Positions 10,564-20,820 of a stretch of 64,000 nucleotides of DNA are shown here, in pieces (positions within the stretch are counted from its first letter, which is position 1; each line of letters starts with the position of its first letter). The notes under the pieces were generated by a model that saw only the letters and a list, made by a program, of their open reading frames with translations, had not been told where the DNA came from and ran no database searches. Origin of the DNA: Acanthaster planci (lineage: Eukaryota; Echinodermata; Asteroidea; Valvatida; Acanthasteridae); the NCBI RefSeq assembly GCF_001949145.1, contig NW_019091395.1:1657659-1721658 (forward strand). Reading direction: 5' to 3'. The position numbers and the translations under genes are program-made.

Positions 10564-13013
10564 CCATGAGCAGGGAAACTCGAAATGGAAAACCAACGTG
10601 AACCCAACCGTCCCATTAACCAAAGAGTATCAGTTTTCGGATAATTGCTTTCGGAGAAACAATGTATTCCTTTGTAAATCTTGATCATTGTTGACTGCAC
10701 TTCACAACGTATGCATGTACATTTTCCGACAACAGGCTGTCCACTTGTGCGCATGTGCATTCACGATGGTCAAGATGAGCCATCACTTCACACACGTGTC
10801 CATGAGTTGCTTCATTGTTTTTGCTGAACGAACCTCGACCCCATCGGTTACTTATTTCCAGCTTGGATTCCAACAGTAACCCCATGGAAAGGACCCCCAT
10901 CCAAATTTGAAGCAGCATTAGCAAGGAAAAGCTAGGCCTGCTGTGCCTTTGATGTTTATGATCGGCGTCGCTTGTCCCATGTTTTAACCTATGGCAAAAT
11001 GCAGATGTTGGTGAAACTGGGAATTTAAGTACATTAATTCAAATTTTAAGTTAAATGAGCTCTTTACCATATGTGCATCTTGAACTGATAATGGCTGAAA
11101 AAAAAGGTTTTCTCGTTAGCTCCGCTAAGCGACCCGTTTTACATTATAAAGACATGTTTAAAATTCTTATCCTCCATCATTCATCTTTGAAATATTTTTC
11201 TTTCAAAGAACTGACCTTAATTTTTAGGAAGACAATAATTTCACTTGCCTTAATGCGCTTTACTTTTAGGGGTGAAGTGGAAATCAATACAAAGGACAAG
11301 ACTACCGGGGTTTGCAAACGGTTCGTCTAACTTTGTCCTTTCTACCTGCGCAGAACACAACACAAATTCAAAAGGAATTATAAACGTTTATAAAGTCAAA
11401 GGCATGCAATTTTACAAATGGGCCTTCCCTGGAGATGAACTGTTTATCAACATTTGTTTCGGTTCATACCTAGCAAAACGAAATAATTACAAATTACTTA
11501 CCGGGTGATATTCATTCTTGCCATCTTTATCTTTGCTATAATTTATGTAAAAGCCCATGCGTCCACATATCAAATGAGTGTATTCAGTGAAGCCTGTTTT
11601 CATTCTCTGTGATACCTGTGTGTTATTTCATAAGGTTTATGTGAAGGATAAGCCTTGTGTTTAACTAGTCATTGTATCTGTCAGTAACCAAAAAATAACT
11701 AAGGCCAATTGAAAATACATTTGTCTCGAAATAGCAAAATTGAGATACTCAGGTCACATAGTGGAACCAGCAGCGAATCGGAGATGCATATAATCAGAAA
11801 AATAAGCCAATTATCGGTTCGAAATTCTCATGCATTGTTATTTTGTAGGATTATAAGGTACTAAAATTTCATGTGTTTATGAAATCGTTGCACTTTGTGG
11901 GACCAGCGATAAATTTCAACGTGTATAATGTGTTTCAGGTTTGCTTTGAATTTACTACGTCCTATTCCCCAATGCCATTTGGATCATGATAAATTAAATA
12001 ATGTGACTCCAGTTTGGCTGTATGAGATGAGTCAATGAGTAGCATTGACTGTCCTACGGCATTGTTCAAGCCGCCATGTTTTGCGGTGCATTGTGGGATA
12101 CTCTCCCAAGTAACCGGTTCGGCGAATCGGTTATACTTCGGACCAGGCCTGAGTCGAGTAAGAGCGAAAAGTCACTTGAATGTCAACTCGAACCCAGTCG
12201 TGCATACCCGTCCGTGTGAAGGCCGGTTCATAAACAAGCAGATGTGAAAGCCAAGCAACTGCAAAGTTACAAAAGACTTGCAGAAACATTTGACTTGAGG
12301 TGACACGTGTTCAGCTTTTGCGAATTCGCTGCCCGAATATTTAATCTGCCCTCACAAATTTGCGCTTATGATCACTTTTGCGCCAAGTATGATATCCAAC
12401 ACTCTGTCAGTGTGGACGTGTCATATCCATCTGGAAGTGTTGACTCATGATCTTTATTGTTCAACTTAACCCTGCGCAACGTCTCCTGGACAAAAAAATG
12501 TTGCGTTTGCCTTTCCTTGTTCGATGAGGACGGTCGATACGAGTGAGACATACAAATGATCACATACTGCAGGGTGAGAGCAGAATGCCGCGAGGCGCAC
12601 TCGATCCAACTTGTTGGCTTTTCTAACTATAAACGCTGATTAAACAACCATTCTTATAAAATCAAACCTACTTAAAGACCATCTGAAATATGCATAGGCA
12701 TATTTCAAATTACCACTGACTTTCTGATTTGTTTATTGAACACGCGGAGTCAAACTTGATCTGTCTGGCCTGTCTCCACAAAGTGTAGGGGTATTTAGGC
12801 CTATTACCGAGTTAACAAATTATGACACGTGCTCATGTAACTGCCTTTGTAAATCAGTAAATTAATTGTAACTAAGAAACCGACGCAATGTGTGCAAGCT
12901 TATGTGGTTTGAACTGCTCGAAACAAGAAGGCGCCGTTTTGTCTAGCTGCCTGTGTTTTTATCTCATCTGTCAGCATTCAAATTTAATCTCTCTTTTTAC
13001 CAGTTTTAATTTT
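10564..13013. other. Non-coding stretch before the gypsy element
   Basis: No supported exon was found on either strand. It includes a GGTTCA-type dispersed repeat (12,216-12,396). The last five bases before the LTR (GACAT, 13,014-13,018) are the left target-site duplication of the gypsy insertion. Confidence 0.5.
12216..12396. repeat. Dispersed MITE-like repeat, copy 2
   Basis: It begins GTGAAGGCCGGTTCATAAAC and ends in TTTGCGCCAAGTATGATATC. It shares the GGCCGGTTC start and GCGAATTCG-type core with the copies at 1,608 and 23,082, but is quite diverged. Confidence 0.4.
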
Positions 13014-13018
13014 GACAT

Positions 13019-13157
13019 TGTCATGTGAACGACATGAGCTACAAGTTGAATAAAAAAAGGGTTCCAAGATGGCAGCCTGCTAGTCACAGTTTGACAGTTA
13101 TACACGCGGTGAGTTCGTTCCATTATTTCTATGGTTTACGCTACCTAAGATATAACA
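13019..13157 (+). repeat. 5' LTR of the gypsy element
   Basis: 139 bp, TG...CA ends. It contains a GAATAAA polyadenylation-type signal. It is almost identical to the right LTR, with single differences near TACAAG/TACACG, the A-run after GAATAAA, GCCTGC/GCCCGC and TCTATGG/TCTGTGG. Confidence 0.95.
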
Positions 13158-13172
13158 TGGTGGCAGCGCGGG
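13158..13172 (+). other. Primer-binding site, probably for tRNA-Leu
   Basis: TGGTGGCAGCGCGGG directly abuts the left LTR. The first 11 bases are complementary to the 3' end (CGCTGCCACCA) of a common animal tRNA-Leu. The remaining bases fit with a one-base offset. The tRNA assignment rests on recalled acceptor-stem sequence. Confidence 0.7.
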
Positions 13173-13291
13173 ATTTCTGATATACCCGCGGACATTTTGG
13201 GCACATTTTTCTATTGTCACTCGATATTTTTAGCCACGTAGAGCGGGCTTTTCTGTCGTAAAATTCACCGCACGAGTGACGCTCTCGCACA

Positions 13292-14242
13292 ATGTCACAA
13301 TCTCCACAACAGCAGGGGGCGCAGTCTCGCGCACCGCTGATCGGTCGCCTTGATCGCTACGATGAGGTGGAAGATATTCGCAACTATATTGAGCGACTTA
13401 ACTTGTATTTCCTGGCTAATGACATTGCTGAACAGAAAAAGGCTCCAGTGTTGCTGAGTTCAGTCGGCCCTACAGTTTATAAAACTGCCAAAAGTCTGGC
13501 AGAGCCTACACCAGTTACTGAGAAAACCTACTCAGAACTATGTGAACTGTTGATTGCCCACTATGGACTCAAACGTCTAGTTGTGTCAGAGAGATTCCGC
13601 TTCTATAAAAAGGATCAACAGCCAACAGAGACCATTGCACAGTATGCCATGACACTTCAGAACTTGGCCAGTACATGTAATTTTGGCCAGTTTCTTGATG
13701 AGGCTCTGCGAGACAGGTTTGTGTGCGGTCTGAGCAGCAATAACATCCAGAAACATCTTTTGACAAAGGATGGACTTACCTTCAAAGCCGCGGTAGACAT
13801 GGCCAAAACCCTTGAGACAGCTGTTAAGGACTTGCGTGAATTTAAGAGCCTTTCTGCTGACACAGCATCAGTTCACGCACTAAACAGGAATGCCAAGCAG
13901 TCATACAGAAAGCCAGCTGTACCGCCACGCTCCAAACCTCCACCTCACAAAGGAGGGAAGAGATGCAGTAGATGTGGCAGAGATTCAAGCCACCAGTCCT
14001 GCCCAGCTAATGGCCAAAAATGTAACTACTGCCAAAACTTGGTCACTTCTCAGTTGTGTGTCGGGCTAAACCGAAGAAGTTACATGCAGTACACCATGAC
14101 CCAAGTGATACTGAAGAGGGGGACAATGACACCAACGATTTCTTTGTTGGAGTACTACATCATGCCCGTCATGACACGTTACACAGTGATGCGTGGAAGC
14201 AGGATATCAAAGTGCAGGGCCAGATCATACAGTTCCTGCTAG
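13292..14242 (+). CDS. gypsy Gag polyprotein (capsid and nucleocapsid)
   Basis: The frame starts MSQSPQQQG and runs 316 codons. The N-terminal 190 or so residues have the helical capsid-type pattern of retrotransposon Gag (ERFRFYKKDQQ, then LQNLASTCNFG and LRDRFVCGL). Near residues 225-255 a Cys/His cluster (CSRCGRDSSHQSCP, then KCNYCQ) forms zinc knuckles that would bind the element's RNA. The second knuckle's continuation (GHF...C) and the protease lie in the next frame, so this frame leaves the true coding line near 14,040. That could be a programmed minus-one shift between gag and pol, or a base loss in the CAAAAC run. The residues after that point are probably meaningless. Confidence 0.85.
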   Translation: MSQSPQQQGAQSRAPLIGRLDRYDEVEDIRNYIERLNLYFLANDIAEQKKAPVLLSSVGPTVYKTAKSLAEPTPVTEKTYSELCELLIAHYGLKRLVVSERFRFYKKDQQPTETIAQYAMTLQNLASTCNFGQFLDEALRDRFVCGLSSNNIQKHLLTKDGLTFKAAVDMAKTLETAVKDLREFKSLSADTASVHALNRNAKQSYRKPAVPPRSKPPPHKGGKRCSRCGRDSSHQSCPANGQKCNYCQNLVTSQLCVGLNRRSYMQYTMTQVILKRGTMTPTISLLEYYIMPVMTRYTVMRGSRISKCRARSYSSC

Positions 14243-14316
14243 ACACAGGCTCAGAAGTCAACATTCTACCTGCTGATGTATACAACTCGCTGAAGCTCAG
14301 TGACAGAGCATTGTAA
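14056..14316 (+). pseudogene. gypsy aspartic protease segment, truncated
   Basis: This frame carries the end of the second zinc knuckle and then FLLDTGSEVNILP, the catalytic Asp-Thr-Gly motif of retroviral-type aspartic proteases. It stops at TAA 14,314-14,316 soon after the active site. The expected rest of the protease is not readable in one frame between 14,317 and 14,496. It overlaps the 3' end of gag in a different frame. Confidence 0.8.
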
Positions 14317-14496
14317 CCAACTACACTTCGGTTGCATGGCTATTTTGGTGGCAAGGCCAAATCCTGAAGACGGACAGAGTACACTGTTCGAAACGTCGAG
14401 TTATTCCCCGGTTCTTCTCAGAACCACACATACTCAAAGAAGAGATAAATACATGGTGTTACCGCAATCTTTACTATAGATCTAGTTTCTTTCACC

Positions 14497-14832
14497 ATGA
14501 AAACCTTTAAGAAATTGTCTTGTGAAGTGAAGGGTCGTCAGTATTTACTGATGTTCCAGATTCTTGCCAGTGGCGAGCCTGTTATTGGCAAGACAGCATG
14601 CGAAGCATTGGGCCTGATACAGCGGGTGTACACCATGATGAACAGAGATGTGTTTGAAGGCACTGGGTGTCTTCAAGGCCAGCCAGTTAACATAAAGTTG
14701 ACTGAATCGGCAACACCAAACTGCGTCACCACTCCTCGCAGAATCCCCTTGCCCCTACTTCCCCAGTTGAAGCAAGAGCTGGAGAGAATGGAAAGCCAAG
14801 GCATCGTGAAGCGCATCACTGAGCCAACGTGA
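14497..14832 (+). pseudogene. gypsy protease-to-RT linker and start of reverse transcriptase
   Basis: The frame reads through a typical pre-RT segment containing PRRIPLPLLPQLKQELERM and QGIVKRI, which in gypsy elements leads directly into the reverse transcriptase fingers. It is closed by a TGA at 14,830-14,832. The RT continues in another frame from 14,833, consistent with a single-base change near this point. Confidence 0.8.
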
Positions 14833-17347
14833 GTGGTGTGCTCCCTATGTGATAGCACCCAAGAAAAACAACCAGATTCGTGTGGATCTGCGCCAACTGA
14901 ATAAAGCTGTACAGAGAGAGCGTTTCACTATTCCCAGCTTGGAGGAGGTTCTGGGAAAGATTGCAGGTGCACAAGTTTTCTCCCTGCTTGATGCAAAGCA
15001 CGGTCTTTGGCAGATACCCCTAGCCAGCGATAGTCAGAAATTGACAACATTCATAACTCCATTCGGGCGTTTCTGTTTTACACGCCTCCCTTTTGGCATT
15101 ACATCAGCACCAGAGTTGTATCAAGGTATTATGTGCGACCTTCTTGTGAATCTTGATGGAGTTGTGGTGTACATGGATGACATCCTCATTACCGGCCGAA
15201 CACAGGCAGAGCACGATCTACGAGTGCGTCATGTCATCCAAATCCTGCAGAAAGCTGGCCTGCGATTGAATAAGGAGAAATCAAAGATTTCCCAAGAAAG
15301 AGTCACCTTCCTTGGTCTTCAGCTTGACAAGAATGGTGTACATGCTGATCCTACAAAAATCACAGCAATCGTTGAGATGCCCCCACCAACATCCAAGGAT
15401 GAAGTGAAGAGGCTTATGGGCATGGTCAATTGGTTGTCCCGCTTCATCCCAAATGCAGCATCGGTCGCAGCCCCGATCACTGACCTTCTAAAAGATAACG
15501 TTGTGTGGCTGTGGGGGTCACAACAAAAGACTGCATTTTGGCAACTGAAGACACTCCTCACCAGATCGCCAACACTGGCCTTCTATGATCCCACTAAAAC
15601 CACCATGGTCAGTGCGGATGCCAGTAGCTACGGGCTCGGTGGATGCTTGCTGCAGCAGCAAGAAGATGAGACGTGGAAACCAGTGGCGTACTGTTCTCGT
15701 ACCCTAAATCCTGCTGAAAGGAAATATGCCCAAATCGAGAAAGAGTTGTTAGCTAGCGTTTGGGCCTGTGAAAGATTCTACTTCTACATCAGGGGGCTTC
15801 ATGTGACACTACAAACCGATCACAAACCCCTGGTTTCTTTAATCAATTCCAAAGATCTCTGTGATGCACCACTGAGATGCCAGCGCTTATTGATGCACCT
15901 CATGAAATTCGACTGCACTGCCGTCTACACACCAGGCAAGACACTGGCCATTGCAGATACCTTGTCCAGAGCTCCAGTGCATGCAGACCAGATGGCCACT
16001 TACAGAGATGATCTTGCCGCAGAAGTTGCAGCACACGTGAACATGGTGACCAGCCAGTGGCCAGCCTCAGATGCTAAACTTGCAGAAATTGCAGATGAAA
16101 CACAGCAAGATCACGTATTGTTACGTGTATCATCCTACGTGAAAGATGGCTGGCCAAAGTACGCCAAGGACATGAAACCTGCAGTCAAGCAATACTGGGA
16201 TGAACAAGACAAGATAAGCCAGACTAACGGCATACTGACATATGGGGACCGCATCATCATCCCACAGAAGATGCAGGCAGAAATGTTGGAAAAACTCCAC
16301 GACGGTCACCATGGGGTGACCAAGACACGACTCCGGGCAAATCAAGCAATATGGTGGCCTGGAATCGGAACTGACATCGCACAGCACATTCAACAGTGTC
16401 AGTTCTGCATTGAAAAGCAACCAGCACAGAAGGCAGAACCCCTGATATCTACACCTTTACCGCAACGAGCATGGCAACGAATTGCATGTGATTTTGCAGA
16501 CGTGGGAGGGAAGGTGTACTTAGTGATCGTTGATTACTACTCACGATGGATCGAAATACATCACCTTGTAAAGCCAACGGCCTTGGCAGTCGTCAACTTC
16601 CTGAAAACCACATCTGCACGATATGGAATCCCTGAGGTCATTGTTTCAGATAATGGACCACAGTTCCTGGGAGAGTTTCAACGATTTGGTAAAGAGTTTG
16701 GTTTCAACCACGTTACAACGAGTCCTCACTATCCTCAAGCAAACGGGCAGGCAGAAAAAGCTGTCCATGTAGCCAAGAGCACCTTGCGCCAACCAGATCC
16801 AATACGAGCTCTCATGACCTACCGGGCAACCCCACTTCCAAGTCTTGGCGTCAGTCCAGCAAGTCTGATGCTTGGCCGAGAGTTACGTACTACCCTACTG
16901 ATGTTGCCCAAGAATCTCCTTCAGAAACCAATCAACCAGGCAAAGCTGAAACAAGCAGATGCTAAATCCAAGTTGAAAGGAGAAGTCTACTTCAACCAGA
17001 GGCATGGTGCCAAACCATTGGATCAACTAGAAATAGGCACCCGGGTGAGGATCCGAACCAAGGGAAAGCTTGGTCCAGTTGGAGAGGTTGTAAGCAGAGC
17101 AGACACACCACGTTCGTACATCGTGCGAGTCAATGGGGCAGACTATCGGCGAAATCGGCGCCACATCGTCCGGATACCACAACCACCACCGGCCTGGATT
17201 TTGAGATTCAACAGGACCCAGTTCAACATAACCCACATACCAACCAACAGCAAGGGAGACCTGAGCGAACAAGAAAAACACCGGCATGGCAGAAAGACTA
17301 CATCATGTACTAGAACTCTGAACTCTTCCCATGTGACTGATAACTAA
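14833..17347 (+). CDS. gypsy Pol: reverse transcriptase, RNase H and integrase
   Basis: A long uninterrupted frame of about 830 residues. RT motifs appear in order: QLNKAV, FSLLDAKHGLWQIPL, FTRLPFGI, and the catalytic box YMDDILI near 15,172. RNase H follows with SADASSYGLGG, then EKELLA and QTDHKPL. The integrase has a zinc-binding HHCC region (HDGHHG ... CQFCIEK) and a DDE core (CDFADVGG; VSDNGPQF; PQANGQAEKAV), then a basic C-terminal part. The enzyme copies element RNA into DNA and inserts it. The frame has no natural start of its own: translation would have to enter from upstream across the breaks. Confidence 0.95.
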
Positions 17348-17580
17348 ATCACTCATACTCGGCTAAAATTGGCTTATGTCTGTCAATCACATCTATCTCA
17401 ATACATGTCTTCTGAATCAATATACATGTATGAACTCTAGAAACCAGCCTGAAAGAAGAGCATTGGACGCTAGAGGCTAATCCTGGACTTTGCAAACACT
17501 CAGAACTCTTGTGACTCACTGGACTCTCAACCTCAAACCTGTGTATTATAAATGTGTTTTGTAAAGTTTATTTCTATTCC

Positions 17581-17592
17581 AGAAGGGGGAGA
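17581..17592 (+). other. Polypurine tract of the gypsy element
   Basis: AGAAGGGGGAGA lies immediately before the right LTR. This is the expected plus-strand primer site for LTR-element replication. Confidence 0.9.
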
Positions 17593-17732
17593 TGTCATGT
17601 GAACGACATGAGCTACACGTTGAATAAAGAAAAGGGTTCCAAGATGGCAGCCCGCTAGTCACAGTTTGACAGTTATACACGCGGTGAGTTCGTTCCATTA
17701 TTTCTGTGGTTTACGCTACCTAAGATATAACA
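17593..17732 (+). repeat. 3' LTR of the gypsy element
   Basis: 140 bp, TGTCATGTG to ATATAACA, followed directly by the right target duplication GACAT. It carries GAATAAAG as the likely polyadenylation signal. Confidence 0.95.
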
Positions 17733-17872
17733 GACATCCGAGCTCGTATTTCATTGTCACGGTTTTGGTGGCTATTTGGTGTTGTCGATGTTGGAAACTA
17801 CGTTTTCAAGTGAAGTTTTGTGTGAATATACAGTGAACTTTTATGAATGTGTACCCATCACACTGTACAAAC

Positions 17873-17933
17873 ATGGCTGTCACTGGAGTTAGTATTAGCA
17901 TGATATTAGCCCTACTGTTAGGATGTCTTGGAT
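17873..17933 (+). CDS. Possible signal-peptide first exon of a secreted protein
   Basis: ATG at 17,873 opens 20 codons, MAVTGVSISMILALLLGCLG, which form a good hydrophobic secretion signal. The frame then meets a strong donor (GGAT/GTAAGT) leaving one base, i.e. a phase 1 intron, common after signal-peptide exons of extracellular proteins. No following plus-strand exon could be recognised downstream. The right end of the gypsy element is only about 140 bp upstream. It may be a real gene start, a relic, or chance. Confidence 0.33.
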
Positions 17934-19089
17934 GTAAGTTTCGGCAGTATCAATCCGACTGGTGGCGCCCTTGCGCGGGCCTGGTAGCGGAGTAGATGCA
18001 ACTTTCACTTTGATCGAAATTTCTAGACCACGTACCGTGCAGATTCATAACAATCCCTTACCCTAAAGATAGGATGTAGTCATCTCACCGATGTAATCGT
18101 AACCTCAGTGGGGAAGGGGAAAAGTGGTAAGAATTTGGCTTTATATTTCAGAGTCATTCAAGGCGATTATTGGGATTAAAGTTAGTGAATTTCTGCAGCA
18201 AGTTTGCACGTGTTATGCACAGGTTACGTTGGAATGCCGTGTGAATTTACTTGTGCATGTGCATGGGTTCTCGCTATATACATGTAGAGAACATTGTTTT
18301 TTGGGATTTCTCGTGGATTGGACTGCAGTCTGAGAGTCCTGCTTCTTTTCAACACATTCTTATTTAGTTCTGTAGCCCTTTAGGCTGACTCTGATTATTA
18401 TTTAGATAGCTGTGATAAATAACCTTGTATGAGAATTCGCATGGTTTTTTTAATGGCGTTATTATAGTTTAGTATATAGCAACGTGGTTTATGTTTTTAC
18501 TGTTCTTGTTGACCGCATGCATGTTTGTGGATGGGAGTCACAAGGAATAAAGACCAATAGTGACAAACCATAGACCTGTGCGTGTCCAACTTGACCCAAT
18601 TCCTGCCTGCAAATCCCACTGAGAACTTACATTGGACTCCTGCTGTTCTGTTGTCACCCCATATGTAAATCACTGGATGTAACTGTTGTGGATATTTTAA
18701 CCACACCCCTGAATCCGATTTTTCATCGGGAAACCACGTCATCTCATTCGGCCATCTTTTTTTTTTGTTCGGAGCACATGCCCCGTTGTGATACACCTGC
18801 GTTCTACAGGCTTCAAACATTCCAGCATACCACAGCAGAAATTGTCGAAACATGGTTACACAAGTCTTTGTCTGTCCGGCCATGACCCACCCAAGGATAT
18901 TACTGCCTTTGTGGACATTTCATCATATCCTGACCCAAGAAGTGATGAACCGTCAACGTCTTCGAGCTGTCACAAAACATTATACGAGCTTAAATCATCT
19001 TCAGACATCAAAAGTCAACCAACTATCCCAATCAGACATGCTATGGGAAGACGGGTATACACTCAAAAATTGCTGCTTACTCCAGTTCA

Positions 19090-19690
19090 GCGGTGCGTCC
19101 CTGGTCGGAGGTGCTACACCAACTTAACACTAATATGAAAGTCAACCCAGATAAATGTGCTTGCATGACTTTGCTTTATGAAAAATATTCCACAATTTCC
19201 TCCTTTACATATTTTCTCTGCTGATCTCCACACAGTTGATTGTGTTACAATTCTCGGTGTTTTAATCAGCTCAGATCTTAGATGGGACAAACAGGTTGAC
19301 AAGATTTATCGCAGAGCTAACAATAAGATTCATATGCTTAAATTGCTAAAAAAAATTCCACTTATTCTTGATGACTTATTAATTATGTATAAGGGATATA
19401 TACCACCACTAACGGAATATGCAATGCCCGTTTGGAATGCTTATTTAACTAGCGCACAAATTAACAAATTAGAGAGTATTCAAAAGCGTGCCCTTAAAAT
19501 TATCTTGGCCCGGGTTATACGAACATACCCTTCTGAAGTGCAATTTGGTCTCCCTCCATGATCGGACTGTGGGTTGACTTTGCTACTGAACTCAAATGTT
19601 CTGGCTTGTTCCGACAGTGGTTGCCTCAACCCAGAAGTTCTAGCGTGTAATATCATTTCAAAAATTCGAACAAACTTTCCGTAATCAAGT
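19090..19690 (+). mobile_element. 3' fragment of a non-LTR retrotransposon (LINE)
   Basis: Plus-strand frames hold the C-terminal part of a reverse transcriptase. A segment near 19,135 reads KVNPDKCACMTL. After a frame change the second reads VTILGVLISSDLRWD, KLLKK, LTEYAMPVWN and NKLESIQKRALKIIL (19,235-19,500). These are hallmark thumb and connection motifs of LINE RTs. The catalytic part, the 5' end and the endonuclease are missing, so it is a dead, 5'-truncated copy. Confidence 0.85.
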
Positions 19691-19857
19691 GCATAACAAT
19701 CAGATATAAACGTAGTCCAATACCCTACTTTGTCAGTATTTTGAATCACATATAACCCTTTCTTTTACGTTTTAAATCATGCTTTTGTTTATTAGCATTT
19801 TAAAATGGTATGTACTTGTTCTTATTTGTTATTCATTTTGTTACAATTGTGTGTGAT

Positions 19858-19917
19858 TGTTTACAATTTAAAAAGAACACTTAACTGGAGTTAGGTGTTC
19901 TTTATAAATTGTAAACA
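19858..19917. repeat. Near-perfect 60-nt hairpin
   Basis: The arm TGTTTACAATTTAAAAAGAACAC (19,858-19,880) pairs with 19,895-19,917 with only one mismatch. The 14-base centre contains a further TAACT/AGTTA pairing. It lies soon after the LINE tail. It could be a small foldback repeat or an RNA hairpin. The tiny terminal loop is unlike a normal microRNA precursor. Confidence 0.7.
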
Positions 19918-20820
19918 GTGTAGCAATTTAGCCTGTGGGCAAATGCATTGTGTTTTTAATAAACTAGAAATAATAATAATAAAAAATGTATCAATTGAAA
20001 GAGATCCCTGCCAGTCCCAATGAAAAGTCTCTGTTGAAAGACTTGTCTCTGTTTGTGTTACATGTATGTAACTCTTTACTTTATTTAAAAACTTTTCTGT
20101 GTTTTTAAACATCAATTTCGTTTTCAGCTATTGAATATAAAATGTGTTTTTAGGATATGATTTATTCTTGTGTTGCGTTACTTTGCACCTTTGAGAGTTG
20201 TTTCTTCTTCTAAATGCTTTTACCAGACAATTTAGGCAAATGTTAATATGGTAAACAAATCCCCAAATGAAAGTTTATTCCCAACTATTCCATATACAAA
20301 GAAACTACGCAGGTTTAACGCTAAATGTTATATGTGTAACATTTTTGATACCTAATCGTTTTTACCGAGATATTAAGCGAAGTTACGGGCCTTTTTTTCC
20401 AAAGTAAACAATTTCCAAAATTTCTGGAAAATAAACCAACACCTAGACTTAGGCCTATATCTTTACAGCAGGTTCGTCCTGCATATTGCAGTTATGCATG
20501 ATTTTACACAACCTACATATTTTGTATGGTTCTGAAAAGACTGATAAGCCTCGAGAACTCATTACAATTGATTCTAAAAACAATTGAAATTTTTGAGTAA
20601 TTATTTACAAAGATGTCCACAGTTAGAAAAATGCTGAAATAAACAGGAATGTAACTGCTGAACCGACACATGATTTTTGCCTGTTTTTTTGCATTTCTGT
20701 AGAACAAATATGCCTCTGCTTCAACACCAACCATAAGTTACGAAATATTTATCTTTTCAACAATGATTAAACTACTGCGCTCCGCCACGTATTAAATATA
20801 CTTCGAAAGTTCATCACGGC

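Larger units (their letters stand above)
13019..17732 (+). mobile_element. Ty3/gypsy LTR retrotransposon, full length, frames broken
   Basis: Near-identical terminal repeats (13,019-13,157 and 17,593-17,732) begin TGTCATGTG and end ATATAACA. They are flanked by a perfect 5-bp target duplication GACAT (13,014-13,018 and 17,733-17,737). A primer-binding site follows the left LTR and a polypurine tract precedes the right LTR. Internal coding order is gag, protease, reverse transcriptase, RNase H, integrase, which is the Ty3/gypsy order. No envelope-like frame was seen. The LTRs differ at only about five positions, so the insertion is fairly young. The gag-pol frame is nevertheless interrupted near 14,040, between 14,317 and 14,496, and near 14,830. 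Confidence 0.97.
17934..20820. other. Mostly non-coding, with a LINE tail
   Basis: Apart from the LINE fragment (19,090-19,690) and a strong hairpin (19,858-19,917), no supported feature is visible. If the signal-peptide exon is real, this is part of its first intron. Confidence 0.5.
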
